Shown here piece after piece: positions 23,014 through 31,725 of a stretch of 52,500 nt of DNA. The notes under the pieces were generated by a model. It did not search any database. It worked only from the letters and a program-made list of their open reading frames with translations, and was not told the DNA's origin. Position 1 is the stretch's first letter. Each line of letters starts with the position of its first letter. Origin of the DNA: Ramlibacter monticola (GTDB taxonomy: Bacteria; Pseudomonadota; Gammaproteobacteria; Burkholderiales; Burkholderiaceae_C); assembly GCF_016722785.1 (NCBI RefSeq), contig NZ_JAEQNE010000012.1, positions 1-52,500 on the forward strand, read 5' to 3'. The translations under genes were made by a program, and so were the position numbers.

Positions 23014-23730
23014 ATGCCGATCGACCCCGCCGCCACCATCCCGCCGGACACGCCCCTGTCGAAGCTGCCCGGCTTCGACCCGCGGGAGGTGCCCGTGCTC
23101 GCGGCCGACGAGCACCTGCCTGCCATCGCCCCGGCGCACCTCGCGCCCGAGGCGCTGCGCCAGCGCTTCGCCTGGCCGCCGCAATGGCAGCCGGAACTGC
23201 GGCTGGAACCGGCCTTCACCAACCGCCGGACGGCGCTTGCTTCGGTGCTTATCCCGGTGGTGACGCGCGAGCGGCCCATGGTGCTGCTGACGCAGCGCAC
23301 CGCGCACCTGTCCACGCATTCGGGCCAGGTGGCCTTCCCCGGCGGCAAGCGGGACGACACCGACGTGGATGCCGCCGATACCGCGCTGCGCGAGGCGCAC
23401 GAGGAGATCGGCCTCGACCGCGCGCTGGCCGAAGTGATCGGCGAGCTGCCCACGTACACCACGGGCACGATGTTCGTGATCACGCCGGTGGTGGCGCTGG
23501 TCCGCCCGGAGTACCACCTCGCGCTCAACGCGCACGAGGTGGCCGATGCCTTCGAGGTCCCGCTCGATTTCCTGATGGACCCCGCGCACCACCGCCGCCA
23601 CGCGCTGGAGTTCGGCGGCTCGCGGCGCGAGTGGTTCTCGATGCCTTACCGCGACGGGGAGCGGGAGCGCTTCATCTGGGGCGCGACGGCGGGAATGCTG
23701 CGCAACCTCTATCGCTTCCTGGCGGCCTGA
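23014..23730 (+). CDS. CoA pyrophosphatase-type Nudix hydrolase
   Basis: A 238-residue Nudix protein of the NudL/CoAse type. The family's upstream signature LLTQRTAHLSTHSGQVAFPG leads into the Nudix box G-G-K-R-D-D-x-D (about 109-116) and REAHEEIGL (about 127-135). This combination (HSGQ[IV]AFPGG) marks enzymes cleaving coenzyme A to phosphopantetheine and 3',5'-ADP. It is cytoplasmic. It follows the rplS terminator by 9 bases, so it is probably transcribed separately or by read-through. A second, unrelated Nudix gene is at 1880-2755. Confidence 0.9.
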   Translation: MPIDPAATIPPDTPLSKLPGFDPREVPVLAADEHLPAIAPAHLAPEALRQRFAWPPQWQPELRLEPAFTNRRTALASVLIPVVTRERPMVLLTQRTAHLSTHSGQVAFPGGKRDDTDVDAADTALREAHEEIGLDRALAEVIGELPTYTTGTMFVITPVVALVRPEYHLALNAHEVADAFEVPLDFLMDPAHHRRHALEFGGSRREWFSMPYRDGERERFIWGATAGMLRNLYRFLAA

Positions 23731-23752
23731 AAGTCCCGCGCGGCGACGCGGC

Positions 23753-23758
23753 TATGAT
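23753..23758 (+). promoter_or_regulatory. Putative -10 of the CbiB-like gene
   Basis: TATGAT ending six bases before the ATG at 23765, with no ribosome-binding site and no clear -35. The spacing matches the other putative leaderless starts. Confidence 0.35.
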
Positions 23759-23764
23759 CCGCCC

Positions 23765-24757
23765 ATGTCCTTCTTCGCGATCCTGTTCGCACTGCTGATC
23801 GAGCAGGTGCGACCGCTGGGAGCGCACAACCCCATCCACGCCGGGCTGCGTGTCTGGGCGCGCTGGGTGAGCCGCAACTTCGACGCGGGCGGGCCGCAGC
23901 ACGGGTGGGTGTGCTGGCTGCTCGCCGTGGCTGCGCCGGCGCTGCTGGCGCTCGGCATCCACTGGGGCCTCCTGATGACGCTCGGCTGGCCCGCGTCCAT
24001 GGTGTGGAGCGTGCTGGTCCTGTACGTCACCCTCGGCTTCCGCCAGTTCAGCCACCACTTCACCGGCATCCGCGACGCGCTGGAAGCGGGCGACGAGACC
24101 CGCGCCCGCGAACTGCTGGCGCGCTGGCAGCGCGTCGATGCGAGCGAACTGCCCCGCAGCGAGATCGTGCGGCACGTGATCGAGTACTCGGTGCTGGCCG
24201 CCCACCGCCACGTGTTCGGGGTGCTGGCCTGGTTCTCCATCCTCGCCGCCTTCGGCCTCGGGCCGGCCGGCGCGGTGCTGTACCGCATGGCCGAATTCGT
24301 GGTCCGCTACTGGCGCTATCGCAACCGCATGCAGCTGCAGCCGGCCAGCGAGGCGCTGCAGTCGGCCGCCGCGCGTGCCTGGCTGGCCGTGGACTGGCTG
24401 CCCGCGCGCATCACCGCCATCGCCTTCGCGGTGGTGGGCAGCTTCGAGGAGGCGATCGACTGCTGGCGCAACTACGCCCAGCGCTTCCCGAACGACAATG
24501 ACGGCGTGATCCTCGCGGCCACGTCGGGCGCGGTGAACGTGCGCCTCGGCGGCGAGTCGCTCAAGCCGGTGTTCGCGCCGGACGGCGCGCAGATCTTCCA
24601 GACCACCGGCGGCGAGCCGACGATGGACACTGCCAGCACGCCCGGACGTGAGGCGGAGATCGCGCACCTGCGCAGCATCGTCGGACTGGTGTGGCGCTCG
24701 GTGGTGCTGTGGATGGTGCTGCTGGCGTTGCTGACGCTGGCGCGCCTGCTCGGGTAG
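23765..24757 (+). CDS. CobD/CbiB-family membrane protein
   Basis: A 330-residue integral membrane protein. It begins MSFFAILFALLIEQVRPLGA, as CbiB/CobD and AmpE-like proteins do. Hydrophobic helices lie at about 3-18, 47-68, 75-92, 150-172 and 305-328; the region ELPRSEIVRHVIEYSVLAAH is typical. CbiB attaches aminopropanol to adenosylcobyric acid, but no other cobalamin gene is near, and Burkholderiales carry such solitary paralogues. So a cobalamin role is doubtful and an AmpE-like or unknown role is equally likely. It starts six bases after TATGAT without a Shine-Dalgarno site. Confidence 0.82.
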   Translation: MSFFAILFALLIEQVRPLGAHNPIHAGLRVWARWVSRNFDAGGPQHGWVCWLLAVAAPALLALGIHWGLLMTLGWPASMVWSVLVLYVTLGFRQFSHHFTGIRDALEAGDETRARELLARWQRVDASELPRSEIVRHVIEYSVLAAHRHVFGVLAWFSILAAFGLGPAGAVLYRMAEFVVRYWRYRNRMQLQPASEALQSAAARAWLAVDWLPARITAIAFAVVGSFEEAIDCWRNYAQRFPNDNDGVILAATSGAVNVRLGGESLKPVFAPDGAQIFQTTGGEPTMDTASTPGREAEIAHLRSIVGLVWRSVVLWMVLLALLTLARLLG

Positions 24758-24808
24758 GCGGGCGGCGAGCGGCGCAGCCCGGACACCGGCGCTGCAGCGC
24801 GCCGGCTG

Positions 24809-25261
24809 CTAGACCGTCGTCGTCGCGCGCGCCAGCTGCGCGCGCGTCCACTTCACGATGTCCCCCGCGGCCATGGCGCCGGCCTGCCGCGCGACCTCCT
24901 TGCCGCCGATGAACAGCGCGATCGTCGGGATGCTGCGGATGTTCAGCCGCGCACCCACGCCCTGCGCCTCGTCGGTGTTCACCTTCACCAGTTGCACGCG
25001 CGGCGCGAGCTCCGCGGTGGCCTGCTCGAAGGCGGGCGCCATCATGCGGCAGGGGCCGCACCACGGGGCCCAGAAGTCCACCAGCACGGGCAGGTCGCTG
25101 CGGGTGGTGTGGCGCTCGAACTCCGTGGCGCTCAGGTTCGCCGGCTGCCCCGCGAACAGCGCGCCACGACAGCTGCCGCAATCGGGGTTACGGTCCAGGT
25201 CCGCGTCGCGGATGCGGTTGGTCGTGTGGCAATGGGGACAGACGACATGCAGCTGGCTCAT
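24809..25261 (-). CDS. trxC: Thioredoxin 2 (zinc-containing)
   Basis: A 150-residue TrxC. The N-terminal zinc module has C8-x2-C11 (CPHC) and C28-x2-C31 (CGSC). The thioredoxin active site is W67-C-G-P-C71 within VDFWAPWCGPCR, followed by FEQATAELAPRVQLVKVNTD and the cis-proline segment IRSIPTIALF. It reduces protein disulphides and is often induced by oxidative stress. The first gene downstream of rsgA on the same strand, 62 bases away. GGAGG lies about 13 bases from the ATG, a little far. Confidence 0.95.
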   Translation of the reverse strand: MSQLHVVCPHCHTTNRIRDADLDRNPDCGSCRGALFAGQPANLSATEFERHTTRSDLPVLVDFWAPWCGPCRMMAPAFEQATAELAPRVQLVKVNTDEAQGVGARLNIRSIPTIALFIGGKEVARQAGAMAAGDIVKWTRAQLARATTTV

Positions 25262-25323
25262 CGGGATCTCTTGCCTCCTTCCATTCAGATGAGGGCGGCG
25301 ATCCCGCGGACAAGGGCTGAGCC

Positions 25324-26238
25324 CTAGTAACGAGGCGCTTGCGACAACTCCTCGAACAGCGTGCGGTAGATGCGGTGGCGGGTTGGTTCCACGCGTCCCG
25401 CGGGCGCGCCGGGCCCATCCGCGAGGGCCGCGATCACGCCGCAGCCCGGCTCGTGCAGGTGCGTGCAGTTGTAGAACTTGCAATTGGCCACGTGCGGCTT
25501 GAGGTCGGGCATCAGCGCGGCCAGCTGCATGCGGTCGATGTGGTGCACCCCGAATTCCTGGAAGCCGGGCGAGTCGATCAATGCCGTCGTGCGCTCCTCG
25601 TCCACCCAGTACCAGGTGGTGGCCGTCGTCGTGTGCCGGCCCGAATTCAGCGCCTGCGAGATCTCGCCGGTGAGTGCGCGCGCCTGCGGTGCCAGCAGGT
25701 TGATCAGCGTGCTCTTGCCGGCGCCGGAGGGGCCGAGCACCAGCGTGGTCTTGCCGCGCAGGTGCTTGAGCAGGTGCTCGCGGTCGGTATCGCCCGACAT
25801 GCGCAGCGACAGCGGCAGCACGCCGTAGCCCATGTGCTGGTAGGGCACCAGGCGCCCCCACGCGCGTTCGAAGGGCTCAACGAGGTCGCTCTTGTTCAGG
25901 GCGATGAGGGGCGCGATGCGCTCCGCCTCGGCGGCGATCAGCGCGCGCGCCAGCTGCATCTCGGAGAACTCGGGCTCGGCCGCGATCAGCACCAGGACCA
26001 GGTCCAGGTTGGCCGCGAAGGACTTCGTGCGGATCTCGTCCTGCCGGTAGAACAGGTTGCGCCGCGGCTCGACGGCCTCGATCACGCCCTCGTCGCCGCT
26101 GGACTGCCATTTCACGCGGTCGCCGACCACCGCCTGGCTCTTCTTGCCGCGCGGATGGCAGAGGCGGCGGCCGCCGTCGGGCGACTCCACCAGGCAGTGG
26201 CGGCCGTGGCTCGCGACCACCAGTCCCGGCTGCGCCAT
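25324..26238 (-). CDS. rsgA: Small-ribosomal-subunit biogenesis GTPase RsgA
   Basis: A 304-residue circularly permuted GTPase. An N-terminal OB fold (GLVVASHGRHCLVESPDG) is followed by the G4 motif NKSD, the G1 motif GPSGAGKS, the G3 motif DSPG, and a zinc site C-K-F-Y-N-C-x-H-x5-C in CKFYNCTHLHEPGC. RsgA helps mature the 30S subunit and releases RbfA. I chose ATG 26238, which gives the N-terminus usual in this group; a TTG at 26250 with AAAGG upstream is an alternative. It lies 27 bases after the M48 protease gene on the same strand. Confidence 0.95.
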   Translation of the reverse strand: MAQPGLVVASHGRHCLVESPDGGRRLCHPRGKKSQAVVGDRVKWQSSGDEGVIEAVEPRRNLFYRQDEIRTKSFAANLDLVLVLIAAEPEFSEMQLARALIAAEAERIAPLIALNKSDLVEPFERAWGRLVPYQHMGYGVLPLSLRMSGDTDREHLLKHLRGKTTLVLGPSGAGKSTLINLLAPQARALTGEISQALNSGRHTTTATTWYWVDEERTTALIDSPGFQEFGVHHIDRMQLAALMPDLKPHVANCKFYNCTHLHEPGCGVIAALADGPGAPAGRVEPTRHRIYRTLFEELSQAPRY

Positions 26239-26265
26239 GAGTTCAGGCAAGGCAGGCCTTTCCGT

Positions 26266-27519
26266 TCATGCGAGGCGGGCCAGCCGTTCGGAGGCGGGCG
26301 GGTGGGAGTAGTAGAACTTGACGAAGACCGGGTCGGGCGTGAGCGTCGACGCGTTGTCTTCGTACAGCTTCAGCAGCGCGTTGCCGAGGTCGCGGCCGCT
26401 CGTTTGCGTGGCGGCGAAGGCGTCGGCCTCGAACTCGTGGCGCCGCGAGAACTGCGCCATCACCGGCGAGACGAAGTACGTGAACACCGGCACGGCCAGC
26501 ATGAACAGCAGCAGCGCGAGCGCGTCGTTGGGGCCGTCGAGGTTGGGGCGCACGCCGAGGCCGGTGTAGAACCAGACGCGGCTGGCGAGCCATCCGAGCA
26601 GGGCGAAGCCCAGGAGGCTCAGCGCGAACATGGCCACGATGCGCTTGACGATGTGCTTGTGCTTGAAGTGCCCCAGCTCGTGGGCCAGCACCGCGTCGAC
26701 CTCGCCCGGCGAGAGCTTGGCCAGCAGGGTGTCGTAGAAGACGACGCGCTTGGCGGCGCCGAAGCCGGTGAAGTAGGCGTTGGCGTGGGCGCTGCGCTTG
26801 CTGCCGTCCATCACGAACAGGCCCTTGGCCGCGAAGCCGCAGCGCTGCATCAGCGCCGTCACGCGCGCCTTGAGCGTCTCGTCCTCGAGCGGCTGGAACT
26901 TGTTGAACAGCGGCGCGATGAAAGTGGGGTAGATCACCAGCAGCAGCAGGTTGAATCCCATCCAGACGGCCCAGGCCCACAGCCACCACCACGGGCCCGC
27001 CGCGCCCATGAGCCACAGGATCAGTGCCGCGATCGGCAGGCCGATCAGCGCGCCGAGCAGCGCGCCCTTCAACAGGTCGGCGAGCCACAGGCGCAAGGTC
27101 ATCTTGTTGAAGCCGAAGCGCTCTTCCACCACGAAGGTCTGGTACAGCGAGAAGGGCAGGTCCAGCAAGCCGCCGATCACCGCGAACGATGCGAGCAGCA
27201 GCAGCTGCTGCGTCATGCCGGTGCCGAGCCAGCGCACCAGGACTTGGTTCAGGGCGTCGAGCCCGCCCAGCAACGTCCATCCGAGCAGCACCGCGGCGGC
27301 GAACGCCGTCTCCAGCAGGCCCAGGCGCGACTTGGCGACGGTGTAGTCCGCCGCCTTCTGGTGGGCGGCGAGGGAGACGGTGGCGGCGAAGGGTTCGGGG
27401 ACCTGCTCGCGGTGGCGCGCGACGTAGCGCACCTGGCGGCTGGAGAGCCAGAACTTCACGAGGAGGCCGGCGAGGAGAAAGGCGGCGAACGCGAACGTCA
27501 GCGCGGCGGAAGCTTGCAT
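26266..27519 (-). CDS. M48-family (Ste24-like) membrane metalloprotease
   Basis: A 417-residue polytopic membrane protease. The zinc motif is H280-E-L-G-H284 in VLAHELGHFKHKHI; the third ligand is probably the Glu of RRHEFEADAFA. Seven or so membrane helices surround it, and the N-terminal landmark is LPFSLYQTFVVEERFGFN. This is the layout of CAAX prenyl protease 1 (Ste24/M48A). Bacteria lack prenylated CAAX proteins, so its role is probably membrane-protein quality control like HtpX. It is the first gene of a minus-strand series with rsgA and trxC, and divergent from orn. Confidence 0.93.
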   Translation of the reverse strand: MQASAALTFAFAAFLLAGLLVKFWLSSRQVRYVARHREQVPEPFAATVSLAAHQKAADYTVAKSRLGLLETAFAAAVLLGWTLLGGLDALNQVLVRWLGTGMTQQLLLLASFAVIGGLLDLPFSLYQTFVVEERFGFNKMTLRLWLADLLKGALLGALIGLPIAALILWLMGAAGPWWWLWAWAVWMGFNLLLLVIYPTFIAPLFNKFQPLEDETLKARVTALMQRCGFAAKGLFVMDGSKRSAHANAYFTGFGAAKRVVFYDTLLAKLSPGEVDAVLAHELGHFKHKHIVKRIVAMFALSLLGFALLGWLASRVWFYTGLGVRPNLDGPNDALALLLFMLAVPVFTYFVSPVMAQFSRRHEFEADAFAATQTSGRDLGNALLKLYEDNASTLTPDPVFVKFYYSHPPASERLARLA

Positions 27520-27555
27520 CCCGGGATCTTACGGCCATCGGCGACAATGGCCAGC

Positions 27556-28161
27556 ATGGCCGAACCTACAACGCACGCAGTGGCCGATTCGAACGAGACG
27601 CCCGCGCCGACCCTGGCGAAGAACGACCAGAACCTCGTCTGGCTCGACTGTGAAATGACCGGGCTGGACCCGGAACGCGACCGCATCATCGAGATCGCCG
27701 TGGTGGTGACCGGGCCGCACCTGGAGCCCCGCATCGAGGGTCCCGTGCTCGCGATCCACCAGACCGATGCCCAGCTGGACCTGATGGACTCCTGGAACCG
27801 GGGCACGCACGGCAAGAGCGGCCTCACGGAGCGGGTGCGCGCCTCCACCGTCACCGAGGCGGAGGCCGAGCAGCAACTGCTGGAGTTCGTGGCCAGGTAC
27901 ATCCCCAAGAACGCGAGCCCGATGTGCGGCAACAGCATCGGCCAGGACCGGCGCTTCCTGGTGAAGTACATGCCGAAGCTGGAAGCCTGGTTCCACTACC
28001 GCAACCTGGACGTGAGCACGCTCAAGGAGCTGTCGCGGCGCTGGCGTCCGGACGTCTATTCCTCGTTCAAGAAGCGGCAGCTGCACACCGCGCTGGCCGA
28101 TATCCACGAGTCGATCGACGAACTGGCCCATTACCGCGAGCACTTCCTGAAGCTCGCGTAA
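27556..28161 (+). CDS. orn: Oligoribonuclease
   Basis: A 201-residue DEDDh exonuclease. Exo I is D-x-E in VWLDCEMTGLDPERD, Exo II includes NSIGQDRRFL, and Exo III is H-x4-D in QLHTALADIHESIDEL. It degrades 2-5-nucleotide RNA and pGpG, so it also terminates c-di-GMP signalling. ATG 27556 lies seven bases after GACAAT; an in-frame ATG at 27547 is an alternative. About 20 extra residues precede the conserved core compared with E. coli Orn. Confidence 0.95.
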   Translation: MAEPTTHAVADSNETPAPTLAKNDQNLVWLDCEMTGLDPERDRIIEIAVVVTGPHLEPRIEGPVLAIHQTDAQLDLMDSWNRGTHGKSGLTERVRASTVTEAEAEQQLLEFVARYIPKNASPMCGNSIGQDRRFLVKYMPKLEAWFHYRNLDVSTLKELSRRWRPDVYSSFKKRQLHTALADIHESIDELAHYREHFLKLA

Positions 28162-28191
28162 GGGGGGTGAAACCCCGGCGGCTGTACGGCG

Positions 28192-28222
28192 TTGTGCGGG
28201 AAAACCCGGAACATGCGATAAT
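28192..28222 (+). promoter_or_regulatory. Possible promoter of the RhlE-type helicase gene
   Basis: GATAAT at 28217-28222 with TTGTGC at 28192-28197 (19-base spacer, longer than ideal). It would give a leader of about 170 bases before the helicase start, as is common for cold-inducible helicases. The region 28162-28401 holds no gene. Confidence 0.35.
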
Positions 28223-28401
28223 CGCAGGCTTGCTGCTTCACGGCAGCTGATTCGCGCATCCGCCTTCTTGCACTGGCCCGCTCTCCACGAGCGAAATGGG
28301 CCGCAGGCCGAAAGTCCTGTTTGTCGTTGGAATGGTTGATGTATCCCAATCATTCTGATGACGGCGCCGCCCGCCCCGGGCTGCGTCGCATGGACTTTTT
28401 C

Positions 28402-29976
28402 ATGACCGACATCCTGCAAGACCAAGACCAAGAACAAGACACCCCCGAGACCAACGGCTTCGCCGCCCTGGGCCTCGCCCCCGAACTGCTGGCGGCCGTG
28501 GCCGACCTCGGTTTCACCCAGCCCACCCCGGTGCAGCAGCAGGCCATCGGCCTCGCGATGGCGCAGGAAGCCACGGCCGGCAGCACGGCCTTCAACGACC
28601 TCATGGTCTCCAGCCAGACGGGCAGCGGCAAGACCGCCGCCTTCCTGCTGCCGGTGCTGAACACGCTGATCGCGCAGAAGGCCGCCGAAGCCGAGGCCGA
28701 GCAGCAGGCGCGTGCCGACGCGATCGCGCGCGGCGAGGACGCGACCAAGCGGCCCCGCCGCAACCCGCTGAGCCCGCGCCACTTCAAGGCCGCCACGCCG
28801 GGCGCGCTGGTGCTGTGCCCCACGCGCGAACTTGCGCAGCAGGTGGCCCATGACGCCATCGACCTGGTGAAGCACTGCCGCGGCCTGCGGATCGCCAACG
28901 TGGTGGGCGGCATGCCCTACCAGATGCAGATCGCCCGCCTGCAGAACGCCGACCTCGTGGTCGCCACGCCCGGCCGCCTGCTGGACCTGCAGCGCTCCAT
29001 GCAGATCAAGCTGGACAAGGTGCAGTTCCTGGTGGTGGACGAGGCCGACCGCATGCTGGACCTGGGCTTCGCCGACGACCTGGCCGAGGTGCACCAGCTC
29101 ACGGCCAACCGGCACCAGACGATGATGTTCAGCGCCACGCTGGCGCCGCGCATCCAGCAGCTGGCCACGCGCGTGATGCGCCAGCCGCAGCGGCTGCAGA
29201 TCGATTCGCCGCAGGACCGGCACGTCAACATCGAGCAGCGCCTGTTCTGGGCCGACAACGCCCAGCACAAGCGGCAGCTGCTGGACCACTGGCTGCGCGA
29301 CACCAGCATCGAGCAGGCGATCGTGTTCGCCAGTACGAAGATCGAGTGCGACGGCCTGGCCGAGGACCTGCAGCAGGCCGGCTTCGCCGCCGTGTCGCTG
29401 CACGGTGACCTGCCGCAGGGGCTGCGCAACCGGCGCCTGATGGCGCTGCGCAGCGGCCAGGTGCAGTTCCTGGTGGCCACCGACGTGGCCGCGCGCGGCA
29501 TCGACGTGCCGAGCATCTCGCACGTCTTCAACTACGGCCTGCCGATGAAGAGCGAGGACTACACGCACCGCATCGGCCGCACCGGTCGCGCGGGTCGTGA
29601 CGGCCTCGCCGTGACCTTCGCCGAGTTCCGCGACCGCCGCAAGATCGGCGACATCGAGCAGTACAGCCGCCAGCCGATCCAGGCCCACACGATCCCGGGC
29701 CTGGAGCCGAAGACGCGCTTCGAGCAGCGTCCGCCGCGCAGCGGCTTCGGCGGCAAGCCGGGCCGTCCGGGCGAGCGTCGCCAGGGCACCGGCAACGGCT
29801 ACGGCAAGCACTCGGGCTTCGGCGCCAAGTCCTTCGAGCGCCGCGAGGGCGGCTTCGGCGGCGCGCCTCGCGAGGGCGGCTTCGGCGGCGCCCGGCGTGA
29901 AGGCAGCTTCGGCGGCCGCGACACGGGCGGCCACCACCGCGACTTCGGCGGCGCCCGCTCGCGCGGCGGCCGGTAA
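28402..29976 (+). CDS. rhlE: DEAD-box RNA helicase, RhlE-type
   Basis: A 524-residue DEAD-box helicase. Motifs in order: Q motif GFTQPTPVQQQAI, I SSQTGSGKT, Ia PTRELAQQ, Ib TPGRLLD, II DEAD, III SAT, V ARGIDVP, VI HRIGRTGR. A charged insertion lies between motifs I and Ia, as in Burkholderiales RhlE proteins. The tail is Gly/Arg-rich with repeated GGFGG-A-x-REG units ending SRGGR, which binds RNA non-specifically. Such helicases act in ribosome assembly and RNA decay in the cold. In-frame ATGs at 28339 and 28390 are possible earlier starts; none has a good ribosome-binding site. The symbol is by similarity. Confidence 0.9.
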   Translation: MTDILQDQDQEQDTPETNGFAALGLAPELLAAVADLGFTQPTPVQQQAIGLAMAQEATAGSTAFNDLMVSSQTGSGKTAAFLLPVLNTLIAQKAAEAEAEQQARADAIARGEDATKRPRRNPLSPRHFKAATPGALVLCPTRELAQQVAHDAIDLVKHCRGLRIANVVGGMPYQMQIARLQNADLVVATPGRLLDLQRSMQIKLDKVQFLVVDEADRMLDLGFADDLAEVHQLTANRHQTMMFSATLAPRIQQLATRVMRQPQRLQIDSPQDRHVNIEQRLFWADNAQHKRQLLDHWLRDTSIEQAIVFASTKIECDGLAEDLQQAGFAAVSLHGDLPQGLRNRRLMALRSGQVQFLVATDVAARGIDVPSISHVFNYGLPMKSEDYTHRIGRTGRAGRDGLAVTFAEFRDRRKIGDIEQYSRQPIQAHTIPGLEPKTRFEQRPPRSGFGGKPGRPGERRQGTGNGYGKHSGFGAKSFERREGGFGGAPREGGFGGARREGSFGGRDTGGHHRDFGGARSRGGR

Positions 29977-29983
29977 GTTCGCC

Positions 29984-30008
29984 GTCAACCCCGCGCAGGC
30001 GGGGATGC
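29984..30008. repeat. Small intergenic palindrome (REP-like), second copy
   Basis: GTCAACCCCGCGCAGGCGGG continued by GATGC, similar to the element at 7271-7296 (shared CCCGCGCAGGCGGG core). Both lie within about ten bases of a stop codon. Confidence 0.45.
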
Positions 30009-30012
30009 GAAC

Positions 30013-30038
30013 AAGGGCGCGAAAGCGCCCTTTTTTTT
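30013..30038 (+). terminator. Terminator of the RhlE-type helicase gene
   Basis: AAGGGCGC-GAAA-GCGCCCTT followed by further T residues (TTTTTTTT at 30031-30038), a GNRA-type tetraloop hairpin with a strong T run. It begins 36 bases after the helicase stop. Confidence 0.93.
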
Positions 30039-30420
30039 GCTCCGATCTCCGGGGAGGCTGCTGGAGTGGGTTCATTTCCGCCGGATGCGGGAATCCGCGG
30101 GTGGGGGCAGTGGCTTTCTTGCCGGACCAGAACGGGGCTGTCCGTCTCTGCGACTGTCCCCCGGCGCGGATGAGAAACGCGCCCCGGGTGAGAGCGGCGC
30201 CCGCGCCTCCTCCTTTATGTCGCCGAGCCGGACAGCCCCGCTCTGGTCCTGCGCCGCGCCGGGTTCGTGTGCAGCAGCTCCGTTGACTCGGGCCGCAAGC
30301 CGTCCTCCGCAAGAAGCAGGTGCGCGAGGGGAACTGCCTGATTCGCGCAGTGCGCAGGACCGTCCTGGTCCGGCCCACTGGCAACGAACCTGCGGCTCGC
30401 CAGGCGGCGGCTTTCCGATG
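30039..30420. other. Intergenic region with a 21-base inverted repeat
   Basis: About 380 bases without a supported gene. GGACCAGAACGGGGCTGTCC plus G (30124-30144) is repeated in inverted form at 30229-30249 with one mismatch, enclosing 84 bases. Neither a transposase frame nor flanking target duplication is evident. The region separates the helicase gene from the convergent efflux gene. Confidence 0.6.
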
Positions 30421-31680
30421 TCAGGCCCGCGACGACACCACCGGCGTTGCCGCCTCCGTCGGCGACCGACCCGTCTCCGGCCACCGCTTCTTCACGACGA
30501 GCCACGCCACCAGGCCGATGCTCATCATCCCCAGCGAGGCCAGCGCCAGCTCCCGCGTCGAACCCATCACGAGCGGGGCCACCGCCCCGGCCACGAACCC
30601 ATTCGCGGCCGAGCCGATGAAGGCTTGCAGCGACGACGCCATGCCGCGCCGCTCCGGATGCAGGTCCAGCACCAGCAGCGTCACCACCGGCACCATCAGC
30701 GCCCACCCGAACGAGAATGCCGCGATCGGGATCAGCGCCCACCCCGCACGCGGCGTGAACAGGAAGTTGGCCGCGACGTTCAGCAGCGACACCAGCACCA
30801 TCACCGTGAAGCCGTAGCGGATCTGCTGCTTCGGCGCGACGCGGCCGGCCAGCCGCCCGCTCAGGTACGAGCCGCCCATGATCCCGCTGATGGTGAGCAG
30901 GAAGAACCAGAAGAACTGCGTCGGCGCGAGGCCCAGGTGCTCGCCGAGGAAGGCGGGGGCGGACAGCACGTAGAGGAACATGCCGTTGAAGGGGATGCCG
31001 CTCGCCAGCGCCAGCAGCAGGAAGCGCGGGCTCGCCCCCAGCTGCCAGTAGCCGCGCATGAGGTTGCGCACGTTGAACGGCTGCCGGTGCGTGGCGTGCA
31101 GGGTCTCCGGCAGGAGCCGCCAGTTGGCCGTCCACAGCAGGACGCCGATGCCGGTCAGGAACCAGAAGATGCTGTGCCAGCCCGCATGCACGAACAGCCA
31201 GCCGCCGATCACCGGCGCGATCGCGGGGGCGACGCCGAAGTAGATGGTGACCTGGCTCATGACCTTCTGCGCCTGCTCCGGCGGGAACATGTCGCGGATC
31301 ACCGCGCGCGACACGACCCAGCCCGCGCCGCTGCACAGGCCCTGCACGGCCCGGAAGAAGACCAGCGAAGCGATGCTCTCCGAGAGCGCGCAGCCCATGG
31401 AGGCGAGCGTGAACACCGCGATGCCCCACAGCACCACGGGCCGGCGGCCGAAGCTGTCCGCCAGCGCGCCGTGGAACAGGTTCATGAAGGCGAAGCCGAA
31501 CAGGTACGCCGACAGCGTCTGCTGCATCTGCACCGGCGTCGCCTCCAGCGCGCGGGCGATGCCGGAGAAGGCGGGGATGTAGGTGTCGATCGAGAACGGC
31601 CCCAGCATGCCCAGCAGGGCAAGGAGCAGCGCGAGCGCCCAGCGGGGGGCGGTCCAGATCTGGCCGGCTTCGGGATTCAT
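30421..31680 (-). CDS. Bcr/CflA-family multidrug efflux MFS transporter
   Basis: A 419-residue 12-helix major facilitator. The N-terminal landmark LGPFSIDTYIPAFSGIARAL and the loop GALADSFGRRPVVLWGIAVF (MFS motif A region) are typical of Bcr/CflA drug:proton antiporters, as are RAVQGLCSGAGWVVSRAVIRD (motif C region) and TLSAYLFGFA. Relatives export bicyclomycin, chloramphenicol or sulfonamides; the substrate here is unknown. It lies 45 bases downstream of glgC on the same strand but is functionally unrelated. Confidence 0.92.
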   Translation of the reverse strand: MNPEAGQIWTAPRWALALLLALLGMLGPFSIDTYIPAFSGIARALEATPVQMQQTLSAYLFGFAFMNLFHGALADSFGRRPVVLWGIAVFTLASMGCALSESIASLVFFRAVQGLCSGAGWVVSRAVIRDMFPPEQAQKVMSQVTIYFGVAPAIAPVIGGWLFVHAGWHSIFWFLTGIGVLLWTANWRLLPETLHATHRQPFNVRNLMRGYWQLGASPRFLLLALASGIPFNGMFLYVLSAPAFLGEHLGLAPTQFFWFFLLTISGIMGGSYLSGRLAGRVAPKQQIRYGFTVMVLVSLLNVAANFLFTPRAGWALIPIAAFSFGWALMVPVVTLLVLDLHPERRGMASSLQAFIGSAANGFVAGAVAPLVMGSTRELALASLGMMSIGLVAWLVVKKRWPETGRSPTEAATPVVSSRA

Positions 31681-31725
31681 GGAGGGGAGAGCGGGTTTGT
31701 ACCAGAGCCCGCCCTCCCGCGTCGC

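Noticed and set aside
23765..24757. A cobalamin biosynthesis locus
   Set aside because: Only a solitary CbiB-like gene is present and its neighbours are housekeeping genes, so pathway membership is unsupported.
27529..30384. 951-codon minus-strand open frame
   Set aside because: Antisense of orn and the DEAD-box helicase gene; no recognisable domain.
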